From positions 481,690 through 545,689 of the forward strand of contig CAJNDS010002250.1 of assembly GCA_905221605.1 (NCBI GenBank): a stretch of 64,000 bases of DNA, read 5' to 3'. Position 1 is the stretch's first letter. Each line of letters begins with the position of its first letter. A model generated the notes under the pieces. It had not been told where the DNA came from, did no database searches, and saw only the letters and a list, made by a program, of their open reading frames with translations. This stretch comes from Symbiodinium natans (lineage: Eukaryota; Sar; Dinophyceae; Suessiales; Symbiodiniaceae). The position numbers and the translations under genes were made by a program. Below, one piece after another: positions 1 through 10,908 of this stretch.

Positions 1-348
1 GAAAGGGGATGCTCCTCTGACGTTTCATTTCATAAACACCCGAGGCCCGAATGCCGAGCTTCTCTACAAGAGATTGGTTTGCTGTGCCCTGAGCCGGAAT
101 TTGTGGGAAGATGGGGGTTTCGGGCAAAGTGTCGAATCCCGCCTGACCTGAAAGGCCTCCCCTCCTCAAATCAGCTGCAACAAGACGACGTGGAGCGCGT
201 CTGCGATGCGCCGGGGACCCCGGTTGGGAGCAGCAGCGCGAGGCATGCATCGCATGTGCCACCATTCTGTGGACCCAGGCTGGTCGAAGCCATCCGCACT
301 GTCTCTGCCCAGTAATGGATGGGATATAAAAGTCCGTGCAGAGTGCTA

Positions 349-404
349 CGAAGTATCCTACACCAGACACTAGAAGCGAAGTATCCTACACCGGACACTA
401 GAAG
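349..404. repeat. 28-bp tandem duplication
   Basis: Two adjacent copies of a 28-bp unit beginning CGAAGTATCCTACACC lie at 349-376 and 377-404. They differ at one position (A versus G after CACC). No gene context is visible. Confidence 0.85.
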
Positions 405-1795
405 TCTCATGAAATGTCCAACCAAAATGCTAAATTTGTAGCTGCAGACCCAGCATGACATGAGATCCCACGTGTCTGCCAGCACCAGCTGCGGGCTTGT
501 ACAAAGGGATTTCCATGCGTCAGGAGGGCCGTCAATGAAATGTCCTGTGCAGGGGGGAGCTGTAGACAGCTCACTGTCTCTGAAGTTGATCCCGCGGGGC
601 TCTTTCATTTTCTTGGCTCCTGCTGTGATCCAGATCTCTGAAGGAACTTTGAATTGAGGGGGGAACTAACTTGACGCCGAAATGACATGGGATGGTCTGG
701 ATCTGGCCAGCTGAAGCAGCTGGATTTGCAGCTCTCTCTCGGTATCTTCAGAGTCGAAAGGGCACGTAAAGTAGGCATAAGGGTCCCTCAGAAGGTAAAG
801 AAGAAGGATTTTGAAGAAGAGCTCCAATCCGGTCATCTTGCCCAGAAGCACTTGCGTGATTGGCTCATGGCCGGTGCTTTCACCAGCGTATCGTGCGCCT
901 TTTGAAGGAGACCATGCTATAATCAGACTTTCAACATGAAGTGTCTACTTGGATATGGCGCACCGTTCAAGGTCAATGAGAGTCGCTCATGCAATTTGTG
1001 TGCTGTGTCCCTCTTTCTGGGAGCAGTTTGACAGGGGATTGGATCCACGCCCTGGGCATGTTGCACAGTGCAGGTGCTCCTGCTTCCCTCTCAAGCCGTC
1101 TTTACCTTTTGGAGTCGAAGTCTGTGCACACTCGCGTGCTTTGACCGAGTAAGTAGACAACCGAACCTGCCCAGATCTCAGGCGAATGTATCACCTTGCT
1201 ACAGACAAACATGTGCAAGCTTATCCAGTAGGAGATATCGTGTGTACAGTTCCATGAGTCCTTCAGGAGATTGTGCGGGAGCATATTGAAGCTTAAGCCG
1301 TCATGTCCCGTTAGCGGTCTTCCTGAAGGCCATTTGATCTTGTGCGCAGCGGAGTGCAGTGTTGAGCCTAATCAAGGTTAGGCAGAGTGCCAGCAGTCCC
1401 ACGACAAAGCACGATGAAGAGATTTCCTGGACCTGCCTAGCTTTGGGCTCCACTGCCTACACGACCGCCTAGCGCCCAAGAACTGGAGCAAGTTTACGGT
1501 TTCAACAGGAAAACAAGGGGCTTGCGTTGCTGACCAGCAGTTCATGGAGCAGCCTGTCAACTTGTGCTACCTTCACTGAAGTTTTCATGGCTCGCAGCTC
1601 TGGCCCACACATTCATTCCGCGACGTTGAGGTCGCGGGGTGGAAGCAAGCATGCGCGAGTCTCTCCTCAGAATCCGGAAGCCAACCCAAAGCTCGAGAGA
1701 CCAAAGCTGCTAAGAAGAGTCAGGCAGTCGATGGGCCGCTCGTGAGCCATGCGTGCCCGCCTCCTGGGAAGTCTGGGAAGTCGAGGCTGGCGGAA

Positions 1796-1880
1796 AGTCA
1801 GCGAGAGCTCCTAGGGAGAGCTCGGAGAGAGCCCAGAGAGCCCAGAGGGCTCAGAGAGCTCAGAGAGCCCCTTGTTCCCG
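1796..1880. repeat. GAGAGCCCA-type minisatellite
   Basis: A purine-rich run of degenerate 9-10-bp units (GAGAGCTC, GAGAGCCCA, GAGGGCTCA) is visible by eye. It produces Arg/Glu-rich or Ala/Gln-rich peptides in plus-strand frames that are unlikely to be real proteins. Confidence 0.75.
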
Positions 1881-2792
1881 CTTCACATGCGACGCCGGAG
1901 CGATGGTGCAGCAAACGGTTGGCGTGAAGGGTTCTGCTCAGACCTGGAGAGGCTGAGATAGTTCAAGGGGGTAAGAGACGGAGAGAGGCTGTTTTCAAGT
2001 TCCGAAGGCCAACTTTATGCTAAGTGCAAGAAGTCGAAACGCTTCTTGTTTTTGGCTTTGGACTTCGGTCGAGGGTGCGGGCCTGCGGTGAGAGCGCGCA
2101 GCGAGGGAGGGCACTACGACAGCTCTGTAACCCCTCTGCCGAGAAAGGACTTTGGCAGCCGACACTGCGCGGGCCCTGAAATTCCATGTGCATATATGTG
2201 CATATATAGATACATATGTATATTTATATGCATGAAGGTTCTCAGAGTATCTCAGAGCATAGTCAGAGCATCGAGGCCGTGCGAGAGTGGCTTCGAGACT
2301 TTGGGTGGCCTTGTTTCATGCCTTTTTCCATAGCCGTGACCTATCAGAGCTGTGGCTGAAGCTCGTTGAACACCAGCAGAAAAACATGCCATGTTGCAGA
2401 GTCGCATCGACGTCGAAGCTGTCGGGCTGTACATGGCTAGATTGCGCTGACATACCTTGTTGCTAGATTGTCAGAGCCACGGTCCTCATCAAAGTCAGGG
2501 TAGTTGTGGAAGGCCACGTGCCATGTGCATCATGTGATCATGGGCAGCCTTTGGGAGGCTGGTCATCGTTTGCATGTTTGCATCTCTCTGTGTCTTCCTG
2601 GAGGTTGTGGGCGGTCTCGACAAAGGTGGCGTGCTTGTTCGCACGGAGGAGCTACAGCTTGCTGTCGGCGCCTGGAGAAGCATACCACTAAACTGAACGA
2701 AGCCCTGAACCCTGCCCGAACCTACACTGAAAAAACCCTGCACCTTAAACTCTACCATCCCTAAGCCCCTACACCCTAAACCATCCCTGAAA

Positions 2793-2836
2793 CCCTAAAC
2801 CCTAAACCCTAAACCCTAAACCCTAAACCCTAAACC
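2793..2836 (+). repeat. Interstitial CCCTAAA array
   Basis: About six tandem CCCTAAA heptamers, the telomere-type repeat used by plants and dinoflagellates, with degenerate units on the left. It lies 11 bp upstream of a candidate 3' splice site (CGCAG, ending 2847), so it would be the 3' end of an intron on the plus strand. Confidence 0.9.
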
Positions 2837-2847
2837 CGAAAACGCAG

Positions 2848-2921
2848 GAGGGCAGCTCCAACTTCCGAGTCGGTCGCCTCGCAACAGGCGCCGACGGCAG
2901 GGCCTGTAAAGGGGCTGTCGG
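2848..2921 (+). CDS. Candidate short internal exon, protein unknown
   Basis: A 74-bp segment is open in the frame starting at 2848 (EGSSNFRVGRLATGADG and on). It is bounded on the left by CGCAG and on the right by GTTTAGGG, where the telomere-like unit itself supplies the GT donor. It sits between a CCCTAAA block and a TTTAGGG block, an arrangement seen repeatedly in this window. The peptide matches no family I know, and no neighbouring exon can be joined with confidence. It could also be spacer between two repeat blocks. Confidence 0.3.
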
Positions 2922-2997
2922 GTTTAGGGTTTAGGATTTTGGGTTTAAGGGTTCAGGGTTTCGGGTTCAGGGTTTAAGGGTTTAGGGTTTAGGGCTG
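2922..2997 (+). repeat. Interstitial TTTAGGG array, degenerate
   Basis: About nine TTTAGGG-type units with point variants (TTTAGGATT, TTCAGGG, TTTAAGGG). It is the inverted counterpart of the CCCTAAA block at 2793, with a 74-bp candidate exon shortly before it. Confidence 0.85.
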
Positions 2998-3119
2998 AGA
3001 GGTTAGCAGTTCGTCAAGTTATGGAGCAACACCCACCCGCCCATGCAAACATGAGGAAAAACACGTTTCTTTGCAGATCCTTGCTCTGTCGTCATTTCTG
3101 GAAGAACAAAGTGCGGCCT

Positions 3120-3345
3120 AGTAGCCCACAAACCCTAGTACGCCCGAAAGCCCAAGGCCCAGTAGGCCCTAAACCCTACAGCCAAGGCCCAGTTGGCCCT
3201 AAACCCAACAAGCCCAAGCAAACCCTACAGCCCAAATAGCCCAAAGCCCTGTAGGCCCTAAAGCCCTCAACCCAAGGCCCAGAAGTCTAAACCCTGAAGC
3301 CCAAGGCCCAATAGCCCCCAAACCCTCAAGCCCAAGGCCAGTAGG
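3120..3345. repeat. Degenerate GCCCAAGGCCC / CCCTAAACCC field
   Basis: A run of irregular units such as AAGCCCAAGGCCCAGTAGG mixed with CCCTAAACC. It resembles decayed or expanded telomere-like sequence. It is open in one plus frame (a KPQGPVGPKP-type repeat peptide), which I read as a by-product of the repeat. Confidence 0.65.
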
Positions 3346-3475
3346 CCCACGCCTGCCTTGCCCTCGAAAGAGTGTGCCTTGCCCACGAAAGAACCCACCA
3401 AAGAGTGCGCCTTGCCGTGTGCCTCGCTCACGAATAAAAGGGTATATATTTTATACACATATTGACACATGTACA

Positions 3476-3525
3476 CATATATATATATATATGTATGTGT
3501 GTATATCTATATATATAAATGTATG
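3476..3525. repeat. (TA)n / (TATG)n microsatellite
   Basis: An alternating AT run with GTATGT interruptions. Similar tracts recur at 6826-6846, 7040-7105, 29447-29465 and 46398-46515. Confidence 0.9.
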
Positions 3526-3946
3526 TATGTCTATTGCAGGAGGTCTAGGGTTTAGGGTTTCGGGTAGTGTGGTAGGGTACATTTGCGGTCCCCGTCGGCC
3601 GACGGCTCGCCAAGAAAGCAAAACCCAGATGCTACGAACACTCTGAGACAGGACTCTGGCGCTCTGGCCCGCAGTGCAGACATGTTATGCTGCATGAGTT
3701 CGCAGACCTGCATGCAAACCCGAACACCTGTTGAGCTGCTCCTTCGGCAGGGCCTGTAACGTTCGTTGACCCTCCAGTAGGTTTGCATGGATGGGGCAGT
3801 CTCATATAGACGGTGGAGGTACTTACTCTTTGAGGTTTCCGCTTGAGCTCCATGATCGCAGTCGCGAAATCGATGAACGAGAGGTATCCGATGAAAGATC
3901 GAAGCAACAAGCGGCAAGAAGTAGCAATTGTCAGCCATCAAGCGCT

Positions 3947-4627
3947 ATGTTAAACTTTCGCGGCATTCAGTTTGCTGTTGCCATAGCCGCGCTCGGTACT
4001 TCGTGCCACTACTTGTGGCTGGCCTTACGACCAAATTCACGAGCGCATCATGACTCACCGCTCTTCTGTGAAAGTGGGGAACGGTCTCCGATTTACTTCC
4101 TTTTTGCGCCCGGACTTGCCCTGTCCGGTGTCCTGTTGTTCCTCGCCGGATGCGAAGCTGCAAACGCGTATGAATCCTGTAACCTTTGGACGCTGGCGAT
4201 GGCGCTGCGGATCTTTGCTGTATGTGCGGCCATCGGTTTGGCGGGCATGGGCTTGGTCACAAACCCGATGAGCCGCTCCTTCCATGATCTGGCGACCTAT
4301 GCTTTCGTGGGAGGCGCAGCCTCACTGCTGCTACTTGGTATAGTTGCCTCTACATACCTACAGGTGTATTCCGCGCACGAGCAATCCTGTCTTGCTTGTT
4401 TACTTGTTCGGATCGTGCTGCTGGCACATGCTTCGTCCAGGGCCTACGAATTCTTGGGAAAGTATGGTCGAGCAATGGCTATGGTAAGCCAAGCTGACCA
4501 TGGAGGTGATGCCGACACACCAGCCGTGGATCGAAAGGTGATGAAGCGACTGCTGACGCAAAGCGCTGTCGCTCAGTATGCGGCCCTTGCGTCGCTGTGC
4601 TTCTCTGCCGCGCTCCTGCATCCCTGA
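3947..4627 (+). CDS. Multi-pass membrane protein, possibly Frag1/DRAM/Sfk1-like
   Basis: An intronless frame of 226 residues from the ATG at 3947. The frame extends upstream to 3791, but those 52 residues are polar and unlike a membrane protein, so the internal Met followed by LNFRGIQFAVAIAAL is the likelier start. About six hydrophobic segments are visible near residues 7-27, 48-69, 80-103, 114-138, 146-163 and 207-225. The fourth follows SRSFHDLATYAFVGGAASL, where a His-Asp at the head of a helix recalls the Frag1/DRAM/Sfk1 superfamily (six-helix proteins of the Golgi, lysosome or plasma membrane). That assignment rests on topology and one motif and is weak. The gene has no telomere-like repeats inside it, unlike the intron-rich genes around it, and could be a retroposed or naturally single-exon gene. 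The C-terminus is short and hydrophobic. Confidence 0.5.
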   Translation: MLNFRGIQFAVAIAALGTSCHYLWLALRPNSRAHHDSPLFCESGERSPIYFLFAPGLALSGVLLFLAGCEAANAYESCNLWTLAMALRIFAVCAAIGLAGMGLVTNPMSRSFHDLATYAFVGGAASLLLLGIVASTYLQVYSAHEQSCLACLLVRIVLLAHASSRAYEFLGKYGRAMAMVSQADHGGDADTPAVDRKVMKRLLTQSAVAQYAALASLCFSAALLHP

Positions 4628-5388
4628 ATTATGGACAGCCACCAGCAAGAACTTGCCGACCTGGGGCCCGTCTGCGAAAGACAAGAAGGCAAAAAGGCAA
4701 GTTCGAGTGTGCCAATGGGCGGTGTTTGGGGTGTACGTGTATTTGGTTTGTGTTTGGAGTTGTATTTGGGGTGTACGTGGGGGCTGTCATTCATGCTACT
4801 TGGGGAAAGTGAAGCTGGTGGCTCTCGTTCAGGTGCATTGCTGGTGGAGCTGTCCCGACTGGGCGGAGAGCTTCGTGCCTGTGCTTCATTGTGGTTCAGA
4901 GATGTTGATGTCATGCGCCTTCGGTGAGCGCTCTTTTATCGGAATGCTTGAGGCTTCTTTCGACTTTCGGTTCCGAGCTTGCGATCAGAAAAATCTTCAC
5001 TCTCTTTCCAAAGAGCGTCCATGCGACAGAACAGCATTGGGGGTGAAGCGAAGTGACCATCTGCAGGCTTCCGGCGCTTGGCGGGCCAGGGCCCAGAAGA
5101 GGGCTGGGTGCCGCTGAAGCGGCGCAACGAGGCGACGGGTTTGTTTTGATTGGACTTCTCCTTCTATTCTTTTTTCGGCTGTGCGGGGAGTTCTTATGCA
5201 ATTCTTGAATCTTACTGCCTTATTCAGGTTCTTTCGTAAATGCTCTGTTGTTTGTTTACGATGTTCCCCGGGAGATGGGGTTCTTTGTCGAAGTACAGAT
5301 GCTCGCCAAAGAGAACTGGCCAAACCCTGTGCAGGCGCTGCTGCAGCGGCCGTCAAATGTCTGGCAGGTACTTGGAGGTGGGGCTAAA
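4628..5388. other. No recognised gene; local TTTGGGGTGTACGTG repeats
   Basis: Around 4719-4790 the phrase TTTGGGGTGTACGTG occurs twice with related degenerate copies between. The rest shows no motif I can assign. It probably includes the 3' flank of the membrane-protein gene. Confidence 0.45.
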
Positions 5389-5690
5389 AAGCCCTAAACC
5401 CTAAACCCTAAACCCTAAACCCTAAACCCTAAACCCTAAACCCTAATTCCTAAGCCCTAAACCCTAAACCCTAAACCAAGATGCGGGTTAGAGCTTCGGA
5501 GTCCAGTGAGCGTTTTGAGTGTTGAGGCGTGTGAAGCCTGAGATGTACCCTAAACCCTAAACCCGAAGCCCTAAAACCCCCAAACCCTAAACCCTAAACC
5601 CTAAGCCCTAAACCCTAAACCCTAAACCCTAAACCCTAAACCCTAAACCCTAAACCCTAAGCCCTAAAACCCCCAAACACTACGGTTTCT
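5389..5690 (+). repeat. Interstitial CCCTAAA arrays in two blocks
   Basis: Near-perfect CCCTAAA heptamers at 5389-5475 and 5548-5670, with CCCTAAG and CCCCCAAA variants. About 70 bp of unique sequence separates the blocks and could be a short exon, although its frames are poor. A second unique stretch follows at about 5690-5800 and ends in GTTTAGGG. Confidence 0.9.
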
Positions 5691-5800
5691 TGTGATGCCT
5701 CGGCTCTGCCTCGAAGCTCAGAGGCCAAAGCAAGGGTGGCGTGCTGGTGCGTGAGGGCTTCGAGCCCCTCAGCCGCACCTCCGCAGAGTTGCTGCTGTTG

Positions 5801-5848
5801 GTTTAGGGTTTAGGGTTTAGGGTTTAGGGTTGGGGTTTGGGGTTCAGG
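5801..5848 (+). repeat. Interstitial TTTAGGG array
   Basis: Four TTTAGGG units plus degenerate GGGTTTGGGG units directly follow TGTTG, giving a GT donor at 5801. The preceding approximately 110 bp is a candidate exon (VLVREGFEPLSRTSAELLLL in one frame). The array runs straight into the small inverted-repeat element at 5849. Confidence 0.85.
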
Positions 5849-5956
5849 GTTGGGATGTGCCCCCCTTATACTAACAGTCCCAAAATTGGGGGTTCATAGG
5901 AACCCCCAACTATAATCCCTAGGAAGGACTGTTCGTACAAGGTGGAACATCCCAAC
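5849..5956. mobile_element. MITE, family A copy 1 (108 bp)
   Basis: The left end GTTGGGATGT, continuing CCCCCTTATACTAACAGTCC, pairs with the right end (5926-5956: GGACTGTTCGTACAAGG then TGGAACATCCCAAC) as an approximately 31-bp imperfect terminal inverted repeat. The centre holds a second small hairpin (TTGGGGGTTC / GAACCCCCAA). There is no coding capacity. Two relatives occur at 33947 and 48647. No convincing target duplication is visible. Confidence 0.85.
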
Positions 5957-7243
5957 ATCGGAATGTTTGTCTGCAGCTCTCGGAAGAAGGGCTGGGAAGG
6001 AGTGTTCCTCAGTGTTGGCACCATGTGAAGCGCGAGTGCAGCTCAGGACCAGCTCGCCCTCTCTGAAGGAAGCTGGGCATCTTTGTTCAAGGGCACCTAC
6101 TGGGCATTGTTTCAAGGGCACCTACCCGGATTCAGCGCGAGTGTGTCCCCACTTCGTTTTTGTGCAGCGTATCGATGCTTCGAGTGAAGGAGCGCCTGGC
6201 AACGGGCTCGCTGGTCAGGCAGCTTGAGCGCAAGGACTCCATTCACGTCGCCATTCTCTGTTCGTGCAGGGCACGCGAAGCTATAAAGAGGGACCCCTAA
6301 CATAAAACAACCCCACCGTGATACAAAATGGTGAAGGAAGCCACAGCACCGTGCCTGCAGTGCAGGGCTCTGACAGAACAGTCGAGCAGCAGCATTGCTT
6401 CTGCACAAGCAACTGCATGTGCGTTTTCGGAGCCCCATCCAACGGCAAAAACCCCAAGCAAAGAACAAGAGTTGGGCCCTGGGATTGCAGGCGGCCTCTG
6501 GGATTTGACAGTGGATGGTCGCCTCGTGGTTTGGGGGAGGTTCTGGAGGCATTGCTATTTCCTGAAGCCGGGCGCAGTCAAGCATGGCGTCGGCAACTTT
6601 GTGTCAGAAAACCCGAAACTCTACAAGTTCCCAGTTTCAGGACGACCGCCTTTGCTTCGCCCGACTCACTGGCTCGGGCCCGGAGCGTGGCTGGGTCAGC
6701 ATCCGCACCTCGGAGCCCAAAGACCACTTGCTTCGTGCAGGTTCCTGTTGGTGACGCGAATGTCAACATCAGTAGGCACCTCTTTTGTTGTATATGTGGT
6801 ACTTTATTTTCTATATGATAGTGTAGTATATATATATATATACATGTATAGCACTCATAATGAATTCTGCACATCTTACGCATCATGATGTTTCTAATGA
6901 CCCTGGCGGCTACAAGCCGTTCCGCGGAAGGGGGCTCCACTTGCCGCCCAAGTTAGTCCTAACATCTGGGTATGTTTTTGCGGGGGGAGTGGGGAGGGGA
7001 GATTCCAAAAACAATGAATAGAGACTTGCCCCATGTACACATATATATATATTTATGTACATGTATGTATATGTATACATATCATATATAGTTAGGTATA
7101 TGATACATACATTACATACAACTTCGGGAACATGGCGGGGGCAAGATGGTCACGAAGGCCTTCGGCAGGGCCCAGAGCTCCTTGCGCCTGTGGACGAGTT
7201 GGAGGTGCAGGAGGCCTCATGATGGTTTGGTCGCCCACTCCTT
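5957..7243. other. No recognised gene; AT microsatellites
   Basis: Overlapping open frames exist on both strands between 6110 and 6900, including one of 186 codons from 6328, but none has a family motif and the strands are about equally open. AT microsatellites lie at 6826-6846 and 7040-7105. A unique GC-rich stretch at about 7133-7228, just before a TTTAGGG block, is open in two frames and could be an exon. Confidence 0.4.
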
Positions 7244-7345
7244 AGGGTTTTTAGGGTTTAGGGCTTAGGGTGTAGGGTTGAGGGTTTTTAGGGTTTGGGG
7301 TTTAGGGCTCAGGGTTTAGGGCTTAGGGTTTAGGTTTTCGGGTTT
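7244..7345 (+). repeat. Interstitial TTTAGGG array, degenerate
   Basis: About a dozen TTTAGGG-like units with GCTTAGGG, GTGTAGGG and TTTTAGGG variants. It has the orientation expected for the start of a plus-strand intron. Confidence 0.85.
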
Positions 7346-7355
7346 CAGATTCACG

Positions 7356-7409
7356 CCCCCCCCCCCCCCCCCCCCCCCCCCCCTTTTCGGACACCCACCC
7401 CCCCCCCCC
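7356..7409. repeat. Poly-C tracts
   Basis: A 28-base run of C at 7356-7383 is followed after 13 bases by a second, nearly pure C run. Assembly or base-calling length error is likely here. Confidence 0.9.
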
Positions 7410-10400
7410 CAAACAAAAAAGCAAAGAGAGACTAAAAGCAAACGAAGTACATCAACTGATCCCGCCTTTCATCGGGAGGCCTTGTCTGGGTCAGTTTACG
7501 ATGGCATGGACCTGGACATCTTGCCAGAGAACAAGGATTGTTGAGATTTTTCCTTGGCACGGTCATTGAGCACAGAAACAGATGAGGCGCACAGGCGATG
7601 CACGGTTCTCCAAGAGACTTCGGATGCAAAGATGAAGCACCTGGAGCTAATTCAGCTCAGCAGCACTCGGTCTTCAAAAACTCAAGTCAAACCGCAGGTC
7701 CCCTCGAATGAGGGACTGAGAAATTCTCGCACCCTCTTGACTGTAGCCATGTGGGTGTCGTCCTGGGCCCCGGGACCCCCTAAACCCCTGAACGCAGGGG
7801 CGCAGGGGCGCAGGGGCCGATACCAACATTGCAACAAGCTGAAAACTGGGGCCACGCAAGCTGCGCGCAAGAGCGCTCGAGGTCGAGGCAGAAGAGAGTC
7901 GTTTCAGCGCTCCACGTCTGTGGAATTGCCGCTGATGTTTTGGGGAAGAGGCATGCAAGCTGCCCTTGTCAGCAAGTAGCTGAAGCACCCTGAGTACCGT
8001 AAATCGGGTGTTCGGGCGGACGAAACACTCAGACTCGAAATGGTCGGCCCATCAAGTTTCCATTTGGATAACGCTATGCAGGTCCAAGCTGGTCTTAGCC
8101 CAGTGCGGTCGGAAGACAACTTCATGGATACTGTTCTCACGCGACCTTAGTGCGACACTGCTATGTAGATCTACAATAGCCTCAGCTTCAGTCACGGCGA
8201 TGTGCACGTCGCAAAGAGGCAGTCTCTGCACTGTTTGTGTTCCGTTGAAGGAGAAGCTATTCTCTTATGATGGCCCTCTGGCTGCAGTGAAGCTTTAGGA
8301 TTTGCGAAGGTTGCACTCACCAGAGAGGGGCGCCAAAACTGATATCACATCCAGGCCTTCCTTCCTGGGTTCCCTGGGCTGCAGCTGTGGCGAGGCTTCC
8401 ACGGATGGGCCTTCGGCTTCCTCATGTGCCGCTGCCCGTTCTGCTCTCTGTAGCGACTCTCGTTGCAGGCTTCTCCGTGAGGGCAAGCCCTACCTTCCGA
8501 CCAGGCCTTGCCAAAGCTTTTCGCAGCCCTTGGTCCTTCCAACAACGTGCAAGAGTCTGTCACAGAGAGGAGTGTTTCAGCTGTCGGAGCGCTGTGCAAG
8601 GATGCCAAAGCCCGCCAGAATCGAGCAGCCGAGGCTTGTGCTGTCGGTTTCGACATGTAGAAGGTTGTGTCGGTAAGTGGTGGTTCTTCATGTGTTTCTC
8701 CCCCATGCCTATTTCCCCATCATGCAAAAAGCACAGTCACGTAGCTGAGAACGCCACCGTGGCAGGCCCCTGGCACCGTACATACCATTGAGCGCGGCGC
8801 AGCTGGCAGAGAAGTCAAAGCAACACTTGCCAGGCACCGGGCAGTCAGCGCACACTCGCTGTGTACTTACAGGTCTTTTCAGCTCCTTGGAGCTAACCTC
8901 ATCGCTAGGACTATGGCCGAAGGGTCGACAGTCTATTCGGGCTTGGTGCTTGAAGACCTCGTAGGGAAAAGGATTCAGCTGGTCTGGTGGTGGATTTTTT
9001 TGGGGGGGCGGGGTGGCGGGGGGGTCTGGCATTCATTTTTTTTCCTTGGTGTGGCGGGGCCCTCTTTGATTTCCTTGTTTCCTGGCCTTTTTTTTGTGCC
9101 AGGCCGTTTGCCAGGTGTGGCGGGCCTTCTTGTCCCTTAGTCCGTGGTTCTGCCGTGGGACTCTTCTTTTTGCCTCCGCTCCAAGACCCCTGCCCGTGCG
9201 GGGGGGGGGGGGGGGGGGGATGTTGAGCTCATTTGTTTTTGACCCCCCCCCCCATCCGGCAGGGGGTAGGAGAGAAGGTCAGGTGGGGGGAAAAGTTGTT
9301 AACATAGTTTTTTGCCCCTCCCCCACCCCCATCGCTGGGATTCGGGCAGTCTTTGTAGGACACCCTTCCCCAAATCCCCTTCCCTTGTCCAACTACCACG
9401 ACATAATTACGATGCTATACCCGCCGACATGTATTGGAAACACTGCTGCAACATCTTTGGGAAGCATTGGGAAGGCTATCCATATTCAAGTACCTATTGG
9501 CACTGTTTGGGAAGTCCCATGTCTGCTCACAGTATTCCCATTGGCGTGGCTTACATATCATGGTTATGAATGAATAGTGAGATGATATGTGCTCACAATA
9601 TTCTCGCTTCCCCACGGTATTCCTATCCTCGGTACCAACGACAAGATGTCTTCTTGTTTTTCCGGAGCTTTCATATAGCGGATTGTATACATCTCCTCTA
9701 TTCCCTCGAATACTTGGTAGTCTTATGGTTTGAGGGATTTCCTTCCTTTCTTCGTAAGTACCTTTATAGATCTCCCTTGTCTTTGCATCTTCATAGACGA
9801 CAAAAACCGACAATTCCTTGCGCATTGAATTTTCGAAAGATCCCGTCAAGATCCACTAATCAAGCGGGTCTAAGAGTTCTCTATAGGGAAATGCGTGCAG
9901 CAAGCATATGTCCTTGCAGTAGACCTGTCCAAAGCATACAGACGCATCATAACATAGAGATTTACATTTCCATAGGAAGCAAGCATACATTAAACACATT
10001 TCTTGGGGGGGGGGAAGAAAGTCTCCTTTGGACACAAATCCCAAATCCCTCCCATTCCCTGCTAATCGCAAAATGCGGAGTTTTGTAGGCTGTCTCCTTT
10101 GGCAAACGTGTGGTGGCCCTTTTTCCCAAGGTGTGACGGCCCCCCCCCCCACCCCCAACCCTTGCGTTCAGGAACATCTTGGCGTGAAACAAAAATGGGT
10201 TCAAACAAAGCCTATTTGGGTTTCTTTCTAAACTCGTAATTGTAAGTAGTAGCCCCCTCCCAACCCCTACTCATTTTGAATCCTTTCGAAATCTGTCCTA
10301 CAAGCACAGCGTCCGCGAATGGGTGTGGCTGCGCAAAACCCCCCTGCCCCCCCGATCACCCTTGCCTATTTTAACCGTGTGAGCTTGCGTTAATCAAAAC

Positions 10401-10908
10401 CCATATATGAAGCCTTTCCAAATTTGTTATTGCAAGCGTGCCGGGTTTGCAAATGGGCGTGGAGCTGCGCGTCCCTCCCAACCCCATCGATTTTATAGAA
10501 TCCTTCAACCTGACACACTTAGGAGAAACAAAAAGGCCCACCAGCCTAGGAAAAAGAGCGTCCCGGCCCACCCAGGAAACAAGCTCGCGACAAAGAAGGG
10601 TAGCAAGAAATCCCACCACACCTAGGGAAAAAACGGCACACCTCCATCGTTGCATGTACCATGTGCTTGCTTGCACTACATGCAACACTTTCGCGGTGCA
10701 GCCTCACATTGTGTCACATGCCTACAGGCTGCTTTTTCGGATTGAGCTTCCCGCTGCCCGAGCCTCGACCGTTGCGACCGGAAGACCCCAGATGCGACTC
10801 CTTCACGTCTCGCTTGTGGTTCCTCTATAAACGGGCCCTTGCTCAGAGGGTCTAGATCCCCGAGGGTCCTGACTTAATCCTTGCTCCTAGCGCCAGGGGG
10901 GAGAGGAG
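7410..10908. other. No recognised gene; homopolymer-rich tract at 9000-10160
   Basis: At 7554-8790 several overlapping frames on both strands lack motifs. From about 9000 to 10160 the composition changes, with long G and C runs (near 9002, 9200, 9246, 10007 and 10141) alternating with AT-richer unique sequence. A 144-codon minus frame at 9415-9849 and a 172-codon plus frame overlap each other; neither resembles a known family. Confidence 0.4.
10240..10500. repeat. Degenerate approximately 200-bp duplication
   Basis: Segments around 10255-10330 and 10408-10495 share CTCCCAACCCC, a GAATCCTT core and (A/G)AATGGGYGTGG followed by CTGCGC. They look like two diverged copies or shuffled fragments of one unit. 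The element type is unknown. Confidence 0.4.

Larger units (their letters stand above)
1..2783. other. No recognised gene
   Basis: Short open frames occur on both strands but none shows a recognisable motif or clear exon structure. The stretch contains a 28-bp tandem duplication near 349, a GAGAGCCCA-type minisatellite near 1796, and a short AT-rich tract at about 2190-2235. The 2600-2700 segment could carry an exon ahead of the first telomere-like block, but the frame is not decidable. Confidence 0.5.

Noticed and set aside
2793-2997. A true chromosome end (telomere)
   Set aside because: The arrays are short, degenerate, internal, and present in both orientations at many sites.
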